Below, piece by piece: positions 7,411 through 15,569 of a stretch of 64,000 bases of DNA. The DNA is from Streptomyces sp. NBC_00443 (GTDB taxonomy: Bacteria; Actinomycetota; Actinomycetes; Streptomycetales; Streptomycetaceae). The notes below the pieces were generated by a model. That model did no database searches. It was not told the origin of the DNA and worked only from the letters and a program-made list of their open reading frames with translations. The first letter of the stretch is position 1. Each line of letters starts with the position of its first letter. The position numbers were made by a program, and so were the translations under genes. The stretch is taken from the NCBI RefSeq assembly GCF_036014175.1, contig NZ_CP107917.1, positions 6,324,001-6,388,000 of the forward strand, read 5' to 3'.

Positions 7411-8556
7411 ATGGACGTCCGCGAACTCGGCGAGGAGTTCCGCGCCGGATACCGCGAGGGCGCCGCCCGCGGCAGCGCGGCCGACGAGCTGCGCGCCCTC
7501 GGCGCCTGGCTGCGCCGCCTGCCCGGCAGCCTCGTCCGCTTCGGGTGGCGCCAGCTGCGCGCCCTGTGGACCCTGTCGATCTGCTTCCTCTGGGACGCCC
7601 TCCGGGGCACCCCGACCCTGCTCGTGCTCATCCTCCGGGGGATCGCCACGGGCGTACGGGCAGCCGCGAGCAGGAGCGCCGACGCGGGGGCCGCCGCTCC
7701 CGCCCCGGCCCCGGCCGCGAAGCCAGAACCGAAGGAGCAGGCCCCGGCCGCCGACGGCGAGGACCAGAAGCAGCCCGAGGAGGAGGCGCAGCACGCCGAG
7801 GAGGCCCCGGCCGCGCCGCCGTGGAAGAAGCTCCGCAAGGCCCCGGCGAAGGCCGCACCCGCGAAGCAGGAGCCCGCCCCGGCCCCGGCCGGGAAGAGCC
7901 TCGGGGACCTGGCGGAGCTGGCCGGTATCGGCTTCCTCGTCCTGGTCCTCGTCGTCGCCTTCGGCGGCATGCTCCTCGGCACCCTCGGCAGCCTCCTCGC
8001 CCCGTACGCGAGCGGCATCGTCCTCGTCCTCGTCGTGGTCTGGTGCGTCGCCGCGGCGATCGTCGCCCCCCGCGACGAGGAGCCCGTCGACGAGGACGAG
8101 GAGCCGGGGGAGGACGAGGTCGACGAGGAGGACCCCACCGAAAACGATCATGAAAAACTGGCGGGGGAGGAGGACCAGGAAACCGACCCGTGGCCAGCCC
8201 AGCGCGAGGCCATCCGGGCATTCGTCGAGGCCGAGGTCGCGGCCGGGAATGCCGGTCACCGCGACGCGAAAGGAAAGGGCGCTCCGGTGGACGCCCTCCT
8301 CGCCGAACTCCAGCGCCGCGGCTCCGCCCGAGGGTGGGACCGGAACGCGATGCTCGACCTCCTCGAAAGGGCCGGAATCACCGTCCGGCAACAGATGAAA
8401 TTCCGGATCGGCGGTAAGCAGAAAACACCCCCCGGTGTGCACGTCGACGACCTTACGAATGACCTCGGATTTCGGCCCCGTATCCCGGCCCATTTGGTGC
8501 CCGATCTCACCCCCCGGCCGGGCCCCTCCCGAGAGGTGAAATCCCACCTCGGATAA
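7411..8556 (+). CDS. Membrane protein with charged linkers
   Basis: A 381-residue protein. An amphipathic N-terminus with a hydrophobic segment near residues 50-75 is followed by an Ala/Pro/Glu/Lys linker (90-160), two membrane helices (about 170-215), an acidic stretch (DEEPVDEDEEPGEDEVDEED) and a soluble C-terminal domain with an LLAELQRRG helix. It is the last gene of the cluster and two hairpins follow. SpdB2-like by architecture only. Confidence 0.6.
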   Translation: MDVRELGEEFRAGYREGAARGSAADELRALGAWLRRLPGSLVRFGWRQLRALWTLSICFLWDALRGTPTLLVLILRGIATGVRAAASRSADAGAAAPAPAPAAKPEPKEQAPAADGEDQKQPEEEAQHAEEAPAAPPWKKLRKAPAKAAPAKQEPAPAPAGKSLGDLAELAGIGFLVLVLVVAFGGMLLGTLGSLLAPYASGIVLVLVVVWCVAAAIVAPRDEEPVDEDEEPGEDEVDEEDPTENDHEKLAGEEDQETDPWPAQREAIRAFVEAEVAAGNAGHRDAKGKGAPVDALLAELQRRGSARGWDRNAMLDLLERAGITVRQQMKFRIGGKQKTPPGVHVDDLTNDLGFRPRIPAHLVPDLTPRPGPSREVKSHLG

Positions 8557-8579
8557 GGCCCCGCCCGGCCCCTCCTCCC

Positions 8580-8620
8580 GGCCCCCGTCCAGGCCCCGCA
8601 CACCGGCCCGCACGGGGGCC
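8580..8620 (+). terminator. Hairpin after membrane-protein cluster
   Basis: GGCCCCCGT (8580-8588) pairs with ACGGGGGCC (8612-8620). It is the first of two hairpins in the 315-bp gene-free gap 8557-8871. Confidence 0.45.
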
Positions 8621-8660
8621 CCGTCTTGGGTGGCGTCCGGCCGGCAGCAGGGGAGTGACG

Positions 8661-8697
8661 CGGGCCCCTCCCCTCCCCCGCCCCGAGAGGGGGCCCG
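8661..8697 (+). terminator. Second hairpin in gap 8557-8871
   Basis: CGGGCCCC (8661-8668) pairs with GGGGCCCG (8690-8697), with further G-C pairing possible inside. The tandem arrangement with 8580..8620 suggests transcription stops here. Confidence 0.4.
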
Positions 8698-8703
8698 TAC
8701 CCC

Positions 8704-8731
8704 TACTGAGTACCGAGTACCTACCTCAGTA
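8704..8731. promoter_or_regulatory. Operator-like inverted repeat (orphan copy)
   Basis: TACTGAG (8704-8710) and CTCAGTA (8725-8731) flank a copy of GAGTACCTAC. The half-sites match the ACTGAGTA core of the operators found in the seven early promoters downstream, but no TTGACA-like box accompanies them here. Confidence 0.4.
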
Positions 8732-8871
8732 CCCGGGCGAGGGGAGGGGTCGACGGGCCGCCCGGCGCGTTCGATAAAGCCTCGAATACAACCGGAGGCG
8801 GTGCGTCGACCACCCGGGTCCCGCTACCGTGAATGCGTCGTGATCCACCTGAGCCCACCGAGGGGGGCACC

Positions 8872-9114
8872 GTGCTCGGCCCGTATCGCTATCACTGCCC
8901 GTCCTGCGGGCTCACTTCCGACCCGTATTTCCTGCGGTCGAAAGCGGACGACATCGGTGACGACCACCGCGACCGCCGTCACGACGGAATGCACCCGACC
9001 GGGGAATGCATCCTGACGTCCGGAGAATGGAGCGCCCCGCAGGGCAGCGAGCGCACCGCGGTCGTCGTATTCGCGGTCATCATGCTCCTCGCCATCATCA
9101 GCCAGTGGCTATGA
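8872..9114 (+). CDS. Small zinc-ribbon-like membrane protein
   Basis: An 80-residue protein; GTG 8872 is preferred over ATG 8833 because GAGGGGGG lies 4 nt before it. It opens with HCPSCG, has His/Cys residues further on (DHRDRRHDGMHPTGEC) that could complete a metal site, and ends in one membrane helix (VVVFAVIMLLAIISQWL). Function is unknown. Confidence 0.55.
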   Translation: MLGPYRYHCPSCGLTSDPYFLRSKADDIGDDHRDRRHDGMHPTGECILTSGEWSAPQGSERTAVVVFAVIMLLAIISQWL

Positions 9115-9126
9115 CGGCGACACCAT

Positions 9127-9168
9127 AAAGGGCCGCGCACCCCAGGGAGGGAGGGTGCGCGGCCCTTT
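9127..9168. terminator. 16-bp perfect bidirectional terminator
   Basis: AAAGGGCCGCGCACCC (9127-9142) pairs exactly with 9153-9168; A and T runs at the ends make it work on both strands. It follows gene 8872. Confidence 0.75.
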
Positions 9169-9228
9169 CGTATGTGGTGGGCCGCTAGTCTTCCGGCCGC
9201 GAGCCGGACGAAAAGCGGAGGTAAGGCA

Positions 9229-9363
9229 ATGGCGACCACGACGGCAGCGGTGTGTGTTCTCCTCGGCGGCTGCTCGGTGGTCGGCCTGGCGGTCGTCGTA
9301 TGGGGGCGCGTGCAGATCGCCCGGATCGAGGCCGGCCGGGACGGCGCGCGGCGCAAGAGCTGA
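9229..9363 (+). CDS. Tiny single-pass membrane protein
   Basis: A 44-residue protein: ATG 9229 follows GGAGGTAAGGC, a strong ribosome binding site. One hydrophobic helix (AAVCVLLGGCSVVGLAVVVW) is followed by a basic tail. It converges on the regulator-like gene 9375..9689. Confidence 0.6.
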   Translation: MATTTAAVCVLLGGCSVVGLAVVVWGRVQIARIEAGRDGARRKS

Positions 9364-9374
9364 GCGGCCGGCCG

Positions 9375-9689
9375 TCAGTCCCGGTAGTTCGCCGCGAGGC
9401 CGTCCCGGATCCGGCCGACGTACTCCCGCTTGTACGGCGAGGCGTCGGTGACGTCGGTGACCAGGCCCCGGCGGACGTCCGTGCTCGGGAGCAGGGTCCG
9501 GATGTTCTGCGCGATCCGGTACCGGTTCCACGCGTCCGCGAGGGTGCGGAGGCGCAGCTCCTCCAGGAGCTCGGCCTCGCTCTTGGCGCTGTCGGGGGTG
9601 TCCTCGAAATGGGCGAGCCGGTCCCGCTGCTCGGCGGTGAGGCGGCGCGGCTTCGGCTGGGGCTTCGAGGGGGTGATGTTCGCAGGCAT
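9375..9689 (-). CDS. Putative regulator of early promoters
   Basis: A 104-residue basic protein; ATG 9689 is favoured because an upstream start would place the promoter inside the gene. The leftward -10 (TACTCT, 9711-9706) leaves only about a 10-nt leader, fitting an almost leaderless mRNA. Residues 60-100 (YRIAQNIRTLL ... SPYKREYVGRIRDG) look like a DNA-recognition fold. It is the only gene divergent from the repeated operator-promoters and overlaps one of them, so it is the best candidate for their repressor or activator. This role is inference. Confidence 0.6.
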   Translation of the reverse strand: MPANITPSKPQPKPRRLTAEQRDRLAHFEDTPDSAKSEAELLEELRLRTLADAWNRYRIAQNIRTLLPSTDVRRGLVTDVTDASPYKREYVGRIRDGLAANYRD

Positions 9690-9705
9690 GGGAGCAGTGT
9701 GCCAC

Positions 9706-9764
9706 AGAGTATGCGTACACGCTAGGCATACTGAGTTGACATGAGTACAGAGTGTGCATACGGT
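9706..9764. promoter_or_regulatory. Early promoter 1, divergent with regulator gene
   Basis: Rightward: TTGACA (9736-9741), 17-bp spacer, TACGGT (9759-9764). Leftward: TACTCT at 9711-9706 with a 17-bp spacer (9712-9728) that is an imperfect operator (TGCCTA..TACGCA). The rightward spacer is a degenerate operator (TGAGTACAGAGTGTGCA). Confidence 0.65.
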
Positions 9765-9803
9765 GTAGGCGTCCAGTACGGACAGGAACCGAGAGGACAC
9801 TCC

Positions 9804-11048
9804 ATGTCACAGAGCACCGCCGGCCACTACGTCACCACCGCGGCGATCGCCCAGAGCGCCCCCGGATACCGGGAGCTGCGCGTCGAGATCAAGCCCCGCG
9901 GCCACGCCGACCCCCTCGCCCTGATCGCCCTCCCCACCTCGACCGGGGACACGGTCGACGTCCTCGCGGCCTTCGGCTGGCGCCTCGTCGGTGACCTGGA
10001 GTACGTCGCCGGACCGAACGAGGAGCGCGGGCGTGTCGAGCCCATGACCCCGGCGGACAACTCCGCCGCCGAGTGCATGCGCAACACCGTCCGCCGCGAG
10101 ATCCGCGCCCGCACCCTCGCCCGCCTCGCCCACCCCACCGCCCGGCACTTCCACCCCGTGCTGCTCAACGGCGACCACAGCCGCGACCCGATCGGCTGGA
10201 CGTTCCGGGTGGGCCAGGGCGAGGACCGCACCTATGCGTGGGTCACGGCCACCGGCCGCGTCTGCCCTGGCGCCGGGGTCCCCTCCGTGGTCGACGCGAA
10301 GCGCAACCTCCGGCACGAGTGCATGGCGGCCATGGTCGAGGAGCAGCCCCCGGCCGACGATGCGGCCTACGCCCGGCTCCAGAGCCAGACCGGCGACGCG
10401 CTCGCGCGGACGCTGCTGATCGTCCGCAACGGCGGCACCCTCGACCTCCCCGAGGACCAGGCGCCGGCCGACGAGGAGCAGCAGGCCCCGGCATTCAAGC
10501 GCGGTGACCGGATCGTCTGCGCCGACGGCGTCACCCGTACCGTCGAGGCCATGGCCCCCGAGATCGCCGGGGAGCCTGCCCGGGTCGTGGTCGAGGGCGG
10601 CGCCGAGTGGATCGCCGAGAACTGCCTCCGCGCGAACTGGGAGGACGTCCTCGCTGCGCACCGCCGCTGCAACGCCGCCGGCGCCCGGGTCCGCAGCAAC
10701 CCGGACCCGGATGACCCGGAGTGGCGCGCCGCCCTCGCCGAGCTGGGCCAGGCCCTCGACTTCCTCAAGGCCGCCGACGCGACCGTCCGCGTCGCTCTCG
10801 CCGAGGACGCCGCCCGCGACGCGGCACAGCGGGTGCACCCGGACGCGTCCCGGTTCCAGCCGGTCCACCGGCCCGACGAGGACGAGCCGTCCGCCTGGTC
10901 CTTCGCCACTGCGTACGGCGCGGGCACCCGGTACGGGATCGTCACCCGCCTCGCCGAGGTCTCCCCGGTCGGGCTCTACGAGTACCGGACGACCGCCGAG
11001 CGCGCGTTCCTGTACGGCGACCAGCAGACGGCCGGCGCCGCGAGCTGA
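9804..11048 (+). CDS. Hypothetical early protein
   Basis: A 414-residue protein; ATG 9804 follows GAGAGGACAC. It is the first gene under the repeated promoter type. The body is mixed alpha/beta with an Asp/Glu/Gln linker near residue 225, followed by a segment (FKRGDRIVCADGVTRTVE) resembling a small beta-barrel, and a C-terminal region repeating an HP.A..F.PV.. pattern seen near residue 112 (HPTARHFHPV and HPDASRFQPV). The paired pattern suggests an internal duplication. No known family. Confidence 0.65.
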   Translation: MSQSTAGHYVTTAAIAQSAPGYRELRVEIKPRGHADPLALIALPTSTGDTVDVLAAFGWRLVGDLEYVAGPNEERGRVEPMTPADNSAAECMRNTVRREIRARTLARLAHPTARHFHPVLLNGDHSRDPIGWTFRVGQGEDRTYAWVTATGRVCPGAGVPSVVDAKRNLRHECMAAMVEEQPPADDAAYARLQSQTGDALARTLLIVRNGGTLDLPEDQAPADEEQQAPAFKRGDRIVCADGVTRTVEAMAPEIAGEPARVVVEGGAEWIAENCLRANWEDVLAAHRRCNAAGARVRSNPDPDDPEWRAALAELGQALDFLKAADATVRVALAEDAARDAAQRVHPDASRFQPVHRPDEDEPSAWSFATAYGAGTRYGIVTRLAEVSPVGLYEYRTTAERAFLYGDQQTAGAAS

Positions 11049-11064
11049 CGACCTCCTCGTCCCG

Positions 11065-11099
11065 CGGGCCCCGTCCCCTCCAGCAGGGGGCGGGGCCCG
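11065..11099 (+). terminator. Intergenic hairpin
   Basis: CGGGCCCCG (11065-11073) pairs with CGGGGCCCG (11091-11099), extended inside by CCCCT/AGGGG. It ends the transcript from promoter 1. Confidence 0.55.
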
Positions 11100-11133
11100 T
11101 CGCGCGACATGCCTACTGAGTGTGCGTACCGAG

Positions 11134-11162
11134 TTGACGTGCGTACTGAGTAGGCATACTCT
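11134..11162 (+). promoter_or_regulatory. Early promoter 2
   Basis: TTGACG (11134-11139), 17-bp spacer TGCGTACTGAGTAGGCA (palindromic operator), TACTCT (11157-11162). A second, imperfect operator (TGCCTACTGAGTGTGCGTA) lies just upstream at 11110-11128. It drives gene 11201. Confidence 0.75.
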
Positions 11163-11200
11163 GTACTCAGTTGGTCGGCATGAACGAGGAGGAACCCCCC

Positions 11201-12760
11201 ATGAGCACCACCACCGCGAAGGACGTCATCCGCGTCGCGACCCGCGCCTACACCAACGGCAGCGTCAAGGGCCTGCGCACCTACCTGCACATCAACTGCG
11301 GCTGCCGGATCGCCTCGACCCTCATGGGCACGTACGACAACCTCGACGACGCCCGCCGCAAGGCGGCCGAACTGGTCGAGGGCACCGGCGACACCTACCG
11401 GACGTGCTCGAAGTCCGGCCTCGTCAAGGCCCAGGCTCTCGGCCGCTCGGTCCGCTACTTCGACGACACCATGCGGGCCGGCGCCTCGACGTTCAACGGT
11501 GCCGGCGTCCGTGACGGGGACGTCGTCGTCGTCGCGAGCGAGGGCGTCGTCGCCATCGTCATCCGCGCCGCCGTCATCGCCATCACCGTCAAGCGCGGCC
11601 ACCTCGTCGGCCTCGACACCTCCGCCCGCACCTTCCGGGATGGCCTCTACGCCGAGATTGTCGACCGCGCCGAGGCCGAGGCCCGCAAGATCCGCGCCAC
11701 CGTCGACCCGCTCCACGCCGCTCCCGTCGAGGAGGCCCCGGCCACCCCCACCCCGGCCGACGTCGTCCGCACCGACGGCGTCCAGGTCAAGGCCGACGAC
11801 CGCGGGAAGTGGATCGTCGTCCGGGGTGGCGACTTCCTCGGCACGATCTTCGACGAGGGACCCGAGATGAAGCGCGGCCGGTTCGCCGGGTGGTCCCCGT
11901 ACGCCGGCACCCCGGGCAACGTCACCGCGTTCACCAGCGACCCGGCCGAGGTCGTCGAGTCTGTCGTCCAGGCATGGCCGGTCACCGCGGCTGAGCTGGT
12001 CGCCGAGACCGGCCGGTCCCTGGACGACGTCCTCGGCGCCGCGTACGAGGTCACCGAGGAGTGGAAGGCGGACGGCCGCCGCGCCGTCCTGGCGATCGCC
12101 GCCGCGTCCGGGCAGGCGACGAAGATGACCCGCGAGGCCGCCGCCGAGGTCCGTACCCGGCTCGCCGCCCCGGTCCCCCCGCTCGTCCTCGACCTCGCCC
12201 CCGGGCACTGCGTGCACGGCGAGTACGCCGCCGGCGTCGAGGGCGACCCGGCCGCCGTCTGCGACCGCAAGGGGCCGGGGGCGAGGGTCGGCGTGTTCAA
12301 CGACGAGGGGTGTGTCGAGGCGTTCGACTGCGCCGTCCAGGCCGCCAGCGCCGCGTACGTGATGAACGCCGAGGACGAGGATGCCCGGGAGCGCAGTGTC
12401 GACGAGGGCCCGCTCTACACGTGGGCCGTCCTGTGCGGGCAGCACGAGGAGCAGCGCGCCGACGGTTGCGAGGAGTGCGCCGAGGGCGAGGCCGAGGAGG
12501 AGGCGCCGGCCGAGCTGCCCGGCCCGCAGTGGGGGACGCTGAAGGGCTTCGAGGCCCCGTTCCGCCTGTGGGGCGCCGAGCGCGAGGGCGGATGGTTCCG
12601 CCCGGCCGGGGACCGCACGCAGGTCACGGGCGAGCCCCTGGTGATCGCCGAGGTCTGGACGACGCAGCGGGGGACCGCGCGCCACGGCCGGGACGCCAGC
12701 GGCCGGGAGATCAGCCTCGGGGGCGCCGCTACGCGGTTCTGGGCCGCCCCCGGCGCCTGA
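11201..12760 (+). CDS. Hypothetical early protein
   Basis: A 519-residue protein; ATG 11201 follows GAGGAGGAAC. The N-terminal 150 residues include a Cys pair (INCGCRI) and a hydrophobic VVVVASEGVVAIVIRAAVIAI strand/helix region. The middle and C-terminal parts contain several Cys residues (CVHGEY, CGQHEEQRADGCEECAEG) that could bind metal. No family is recognised. The MSTTTAK N-terminus is nearly identical to that of gene 12926, probably through duplication of the 5' region. Confidence 0.65.
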   Translation: MSTTTAKDVIRVATRAYTNGSVKGLRTYLHINCGCRIASTLMGTYDNLDDARRKAAELVEGTGDTYRTCSKSGLVKAQALGRSVRYFDDTMRAGASTFNGAGVRDGDVVVVASEGVVAIVIRAAVIAITVKRGHLVGLDTSARTFRDGLYAEIVDRAEAEARKIRATVDPLHAAPVEEAPATPTPADVVRTDGVQVKADDRGKWIVVRGGDFLGTIFDEGPEMKRGRFAGWSPYAGTPGNVTAFTSDPAEVVESVVQAWPVTAAELVAETGRSLDDVLGAAYEVTEEWKADGRRAVLAIAAASGQATKMTREAAAEVRTRLAAPVPPLVLDLAPGHCVHGEYAAGVEGDPAAVCDRKGPGARVGVFNDEGCVEAFDCAVQAASAAYVMNAEDEDARERSVDEGPLYTWAVLCGQHEEQRADGCEECAEGEAEEEAPAELPGPQWGTLKGFEAPFRLWGAEREGGWFRPAGDRTQVTGEPLVIAEVWTTQRGTARHGRDASGREISLGGAATRFWAAPGA

Positions 12761-12779
12761 CCGCCCGCCCCGCCACGGA

Positions 12780-12808
12780 CGCCCCGCACCTCCCCGGAGG
12801 GCGGGGCG
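12780..12808 (+). terminator. Intergenic hairpin
   Basis: CGCCCCGC (12780-12787) pairs with GCGGGGCG (12801-12808); the inside CCTCC/GGAGG can extend it. Confidence 0.5.
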
Positions 12809-12834
12809 CCGGCGCTCCCGGACCCGACACGCCA

Positions 12835-12887
12835 CGCCTACAGGGTAGGCGTACCGAGTTGACATGAGTACAGAGTAGGCATACTCT
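12835..12887 (+). promoter_or_regulatory. Early promoter 3 with two operators
   Basis: A perfect 17-bp palindrome CGCCTACAGGGTAGGCG (12835-12851) lies upstream of TTGACA (12859-12864); the 17-bp spacer (TGAGTACAGAGTAGGCA) is a second operator and TACTCT is at 12882-12887. It drives gene 12926. Confidence 0.75.
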
Positions 12888-12925
12888 GTACTCAGTTGGT
12901 CAGGACGACGAGGAGGAACCCCGAG

Positions 12926-13729
12926 ATGAGCACCACCACCGCGAAGGCCGCGAAGCTGATGACCCTCCTCGTCGAGGCCGAGACCGAGGCCGCCGCCGCC
13001 CGCAAGGCCGAGACCCGCGCCACGAAGGCCGTCGAGCGCGCCGCCCAGCGCGTTCACAAGGCTCGCGCCGCCGACGCCGAGGCGAGCAAGGCGTTCAACG
13101 CGGCCGAGCGCGCCGCGAAGCACCGCGTCACCCCCGCCGTCAAGGCCGCCGCCCGCAAGTCCGTGCGCTGCACCGACAAGCTCAACCAGGCGAAGGAGAT
13201 CCTTCGCGAGGCGAAGGCCGAGGCCACCGTCGCCCGCCGCGCCGCCCGCAAGGCCGAGCGCCGCATGGACCGCCTGTCCCTGCGCGCCGCCGTCGCCGCC
13301 TCCCGCGCCGTCGAGAAGATCGGCCAGCGCCTCGGCGAGACCGCTCTCACCCCGGTCGCCGACGAGGACAGCACCCTCCCCGTCGAGGAGCTGCCCGCCG
13401 TCGAGGAGATCGAGCTTCACGCCGCCCGGTACGCCGCCGCCGACAGCAAGGCGAAGGCCGCCGCCCGCGAGGCCGAGGCCGAGAAGAAGTGGCTCCGCGC
13501 CCTCCCGGTCGGCACCTACGGCCGGGTCGTGATCACCCGCACCCCGGGCGGTTCCATCCTCGACGGCACGCAGGTCGCGTTGGACTACGCCGCCCGCGGC
13601 CTGACCGCCCCCCGCAAGGCCCGGAAGTCCACGTTCAAGGCCGACGCCACCGCCCTCGTCGCCGACCTGGCGGGCCTGGCGGAGGTCGTCGAGACCGCCG
13701 ACGACCTCGGCCTCCTCCTCGCCGCCTGA
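12926..13729 (+). CDS. Coiled-coil hypothetical protein
   Basis: A 267-residue protein; ATG 12926 follows AGGAGGAACC. Residues 10-145 are an almost continuous Ala/Lys/Arg/Glu helix with heptad character and no prolines, a likely long coiled coil. A globular C-terminal domain (WLRALPVGTYGRVVITRTPGGSI) follows. The basic helix may bind nucleic acid; function is unknown. Confidence 0.65.
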   Translation: MSTTTAKAAKLMTLLVEAETEAAAARKAETRATKAVERAAQRVHKARAADAEASKAFNAAERAAKHRVTPAVKAAARKSVRCTDKLNQAKEILREAKAEATVARRAARKAERRMDRLSLRAAVAASRAVEKIGQRLGETALTPVADEDSTLPVEELPAVEEIELHAARYAAADSKAKAAAREAEAEKKWLRALPVGTYGRVVITRTPGGSILDGTQVALDYAARGLTAPRKARKSTFKADATALVADLAGLAEVVETADDLGLLLAA

Positions 13730-13743
13730 CCCACCCGCAGCCC

Positions 13744-13768
13744 GGCCGGGCGCACCAGGCGCCCGGCC
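13744..13768 (+). terminator. Intergenic hairpin, GGCCGGGCGC family
   Basis: GGCCGGGCGC (13744-13753) pairs exactly with 13759-13768 around a 5-nt loop, 26 bp before the next start codon. Confidence 0.55.
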
Positions 13769-13794
13769 CCTCCCCAAGGAACGGAGCAACCCCC

Positions 13795-14190
13795 ATGAGC
13801 GCCACCACCCCCGAGAAGCTGATCCCCGCCTCCCTCGCCCGCGAGATCGCCCGCCAGGCCGACGAGCCTGGCACCACCCCCCTCCGCGAGGGCCAGCTCT
13901 ACAGCCTGGTCGCCCAGGCCGGTTACACCCCGGCCGAGATCGCCGTCCTCGCGGGCAAGACGTGGAACCTCGTGGACCTGCGCATCGGCCTCCTCGACCT
14001 GTGCCAGGCAGGCCGCGACGCCCTCGACGCCGGCACCCTCCCCGTCGGCCTCGCCTGGTACGTCTCCCGCCTCAGCCTCCCGAACCAGCGCGTCATGCTC
14101 GCCCGCTGGGACCGGGGCGACTTCGCCGACGCACACCAGGCGTCCGACCACGCGAGCGCACTCCGGGAGCTCGAAGCCCCCACCGACTGA
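13795..14190 (+). CDS. ParB/KorB-type HTH protein
   Basis: A 131-residue protein; ATG 13795 follows GGAACGGAGCAACCCCC. Residues 45-115 resemble the central HTH domain of ParB/KorB: YTPAEIAVLAGKTWNLVDLRIGLLDLCQ, then a DAGTLPVGLAWYVSRLSLPNQ segment where ParB proteins have G-x-L-x-x-x-H-A-x-x-L. The N-terminal nuclease-like/CTP-binding domain is missing, so it is probably a DNA-binding regulator rather than a partition protein. Confidence 0.6.
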   Translation: MSATTPEKLIPASLAREIARQADEPGTTPLREGQLYSLVAQAGYTPAEIAVLAGKTWNLVDLRIGLLDLCQAGRDALDAGTLPVGLAWYVSRLSLPNQRVMLARWDRGDFADAHQASDHASALRELEAPTD

Positions 14191-14206
14191 CCCCCTCGAC
14201 CGACCC

Positions 14207-14235
14207 GGCCGGGCGCACCGGTACCGCGCCCGGCC
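14207..14235 (+). terminator. Intergenic hairpin, GGCCGGGCGC family
   Basis: GGCCGGGCGC (14207-14216) pairs exactly with 14226-14235; the loop contains the palindrome GGTACC. Confidence 0.55.
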
Positions 14236-14262
14236 CCCACCCCAGGAACGGAGCAACCCCTC

Positions 14263-14688
14263 ATGAGCACCACCCCCAAGCCGACCAGCACGTACCGCGG
14301 CGTCCCGGCCCCCGAGTGGATCGGCGACGACTGGGACACCATCAGCGCCGCCGCCTGGCGGGACGGCGTCGACGCCGCCCTCACCTTCGCGGCCGTCGGC
14401 GGCACCCCCGAGGCCGCGGAGTCCCCCGTCGAGGAGACGGAGCCCGTCGACCCGTGGCAGGCCCTCGCGGACGCGCTCAACGTCCTCGTCGAGGCCGGGC
14501 AGTTCCCCGACTTCCACGACCTCTACGGCGGCGTCAACGGCTGGCGTCACCAGCCGTACGCCTCGACCCCCGCCCGCGCTCACGCCCCGTGGGTCGTCCT
14601 CGACCTCGGCACCCGGAAGTTCACCGTCAGCACCCGGGAGCGGGTCCTCGGCGGCGAGCACTCCCCCCGCCGCAAGCGCCGCCGCTGA
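14263..14688 (+). CDS. Hypothetical protein
   Basis: A 141-residue protein; ATG 14263 follows GGAACGGAGCAACCCCTC, the same leader as gene 13795. It has an acidic middle (VEETEPVD) and a basic RRKRRR tail. No family is recognised. It has no promoter of its own, so it depends on read-through past the preceding hairpin. Confidence 0.6.
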   Translation: MSTTPKPTSTYRGVPAPEWIGDDWDTISAAAWRDGVDAALTFAAVGGTPEAAESPVEETEPVDPWQALADALNVLVEAGQFPDFHDLYGGVNGWRHQPYASTPARAHAPWVVLDLGTRKFTVSTRERVLGGEHSPRRKRRR

Positions 14689-14710
14689 CCCCCTGACCGT
14701 CCCGGCCGGC

Positions 14711-14733
14711 CGGGCGCACCGGTACTGCGCCCG
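14711..14733 (+). terminator. Intergenic hairpin, GGCCGGGCGC family
   Basis: CGGGCGCA (14711-14718) pairs with TGCGCCCG (14726-14733) around CCGGTAC, the same loop as at 18932 and 19859. Confidence 0.5.
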
Positions 14734-14773
14734 CCCGGCCACCCCACCGCAACGACCCGAGAGGACACCACCT

Positions 14774-14944
14774 ATGGCCGCAACCGCCCTGTACGGCATC
14801 ACCGCCCGCCGCGGCGAGGAGCTGGTCCGGTGCGAGGACGCGACGTCCCTGCCCGAGCTGGCCGCCCTCGTCACCACCTACGCCGAGACCTTCGCCAACG
14901 ACCCCACCGTCCGCGTCGACGTCGACACCACGGCGACCCGCTGA
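14774..14944 (+). CDS. Small hypothetical protein
   Basis: A 56-residue protein from ATG 14774, preceded by GAGAGGACACC. The pattern LYGITARRGEELVRCED ... LPELAALVTTYAETFANDP resembles a one-domain alpha/beta fold. Its codon use matches its neighbours. Confidence 0.55.
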   Translation: MAATALYGITARRGEELVRCEDATSLPELAALVTTYAETFANDPTVRVDVDTTATR

Positions 14945-14959
14945 CCGGAGGCGCCCGCC

Positions 14960-15463
14960 ATGCCCGAGACCGGATACCTCACCACCCGCCCCGTCCACCA
15001 CCGCCACAGCATGGCCCCGGCCGCCGCCGAGGAGGTCACCGCCGCAGCCGCGACCGCCGAGACCCGGGCGCACCTCGCCCGGGGCCGCCGGGTCGAGGCC
15101 ACCGCCGCCGGGGCCGTCCTCCTCGTCGAGACCGGCATCAGCTTCGAGCCGTTCCCGGTGGCTCTCCCGACGTTCCTGAGCACCGACATGGCCGCTCAGC
15201 TCCTCCTCGTCGCGGCCGGCCCCGCACGGGCCCTGCGCACCGCGCGCGGCCTGATCGTCCAGGCCACCGGGGGAGTCGTCCCCCCATGGGCGATGAACCG
15301 GCACGTCCGTCACGGCTACCTCGCCGTCGACCGGGACGGTGTCGTCACCGTCGGCCTCGCCGGGGCCGTCGCCCTGGAGTGGCGCCGCTGCCGGTCGGCC
15401 GGCATCCCGGCCGGGGAGCAAGCCGAGCCGATCACCGCGGCCGTCGCCCGGCACCTGGCCTGA
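14960..15463 (+). CDS. Hypothetical protein
   Basis: A 167-residue protein; ATG 14960 follows GGAGGCGCC. Ala-rich with alternating hydrophobic strands and a C-terminal segment (HGYLAVDRDGVVTVGLAGAVALEWRR). It ends 38 bp before early promoter 4. No family is recognised. Confidence 0.6.
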   Translation: MPETGYLTTRPVHHRHSMAPAAAEEVTAAAATAETRAHLARGRRVEATAAGAVLLVETGISFEPFPVALPTFLSTDMAAQLLLVAAGPARALRTARGLIVQATGGVVPPWAMNRHVRHGYLAVDRDGVVTVGLAGAVALEWRRCRSAGIPAGEQAEPITAAVARHLA

Positions 15464-15500
15464 CCAGCTCGAACACCGCCGCGCCGGTAGGCGTACCGAG

Positions 15501-15529
15501 TTGAAATGCCTACTTGGTACGCCTACTCT
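15501..15529 (+). promoter_or_regulatory. Early promoter 4
   Basis: TTGAAA (15501-15506), spacer TGCCTACTTGGTACGCC, TACTCT (15524-15529). An upstream operator half-site GTAGGCGTACC lies at 15488-15498. It drives gene 15570. Confidence 0.7.
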
Positions 15530-15569
15530 GTACTCGTAAGGCAGTGAACGGGAAGCCGGGAGGCACCAG

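Noticed and set aside
13795..14190. ParB partition system
   Set aside because: Only the HTH part is present and no ParA ATPase or parS-like cluster is nearby.
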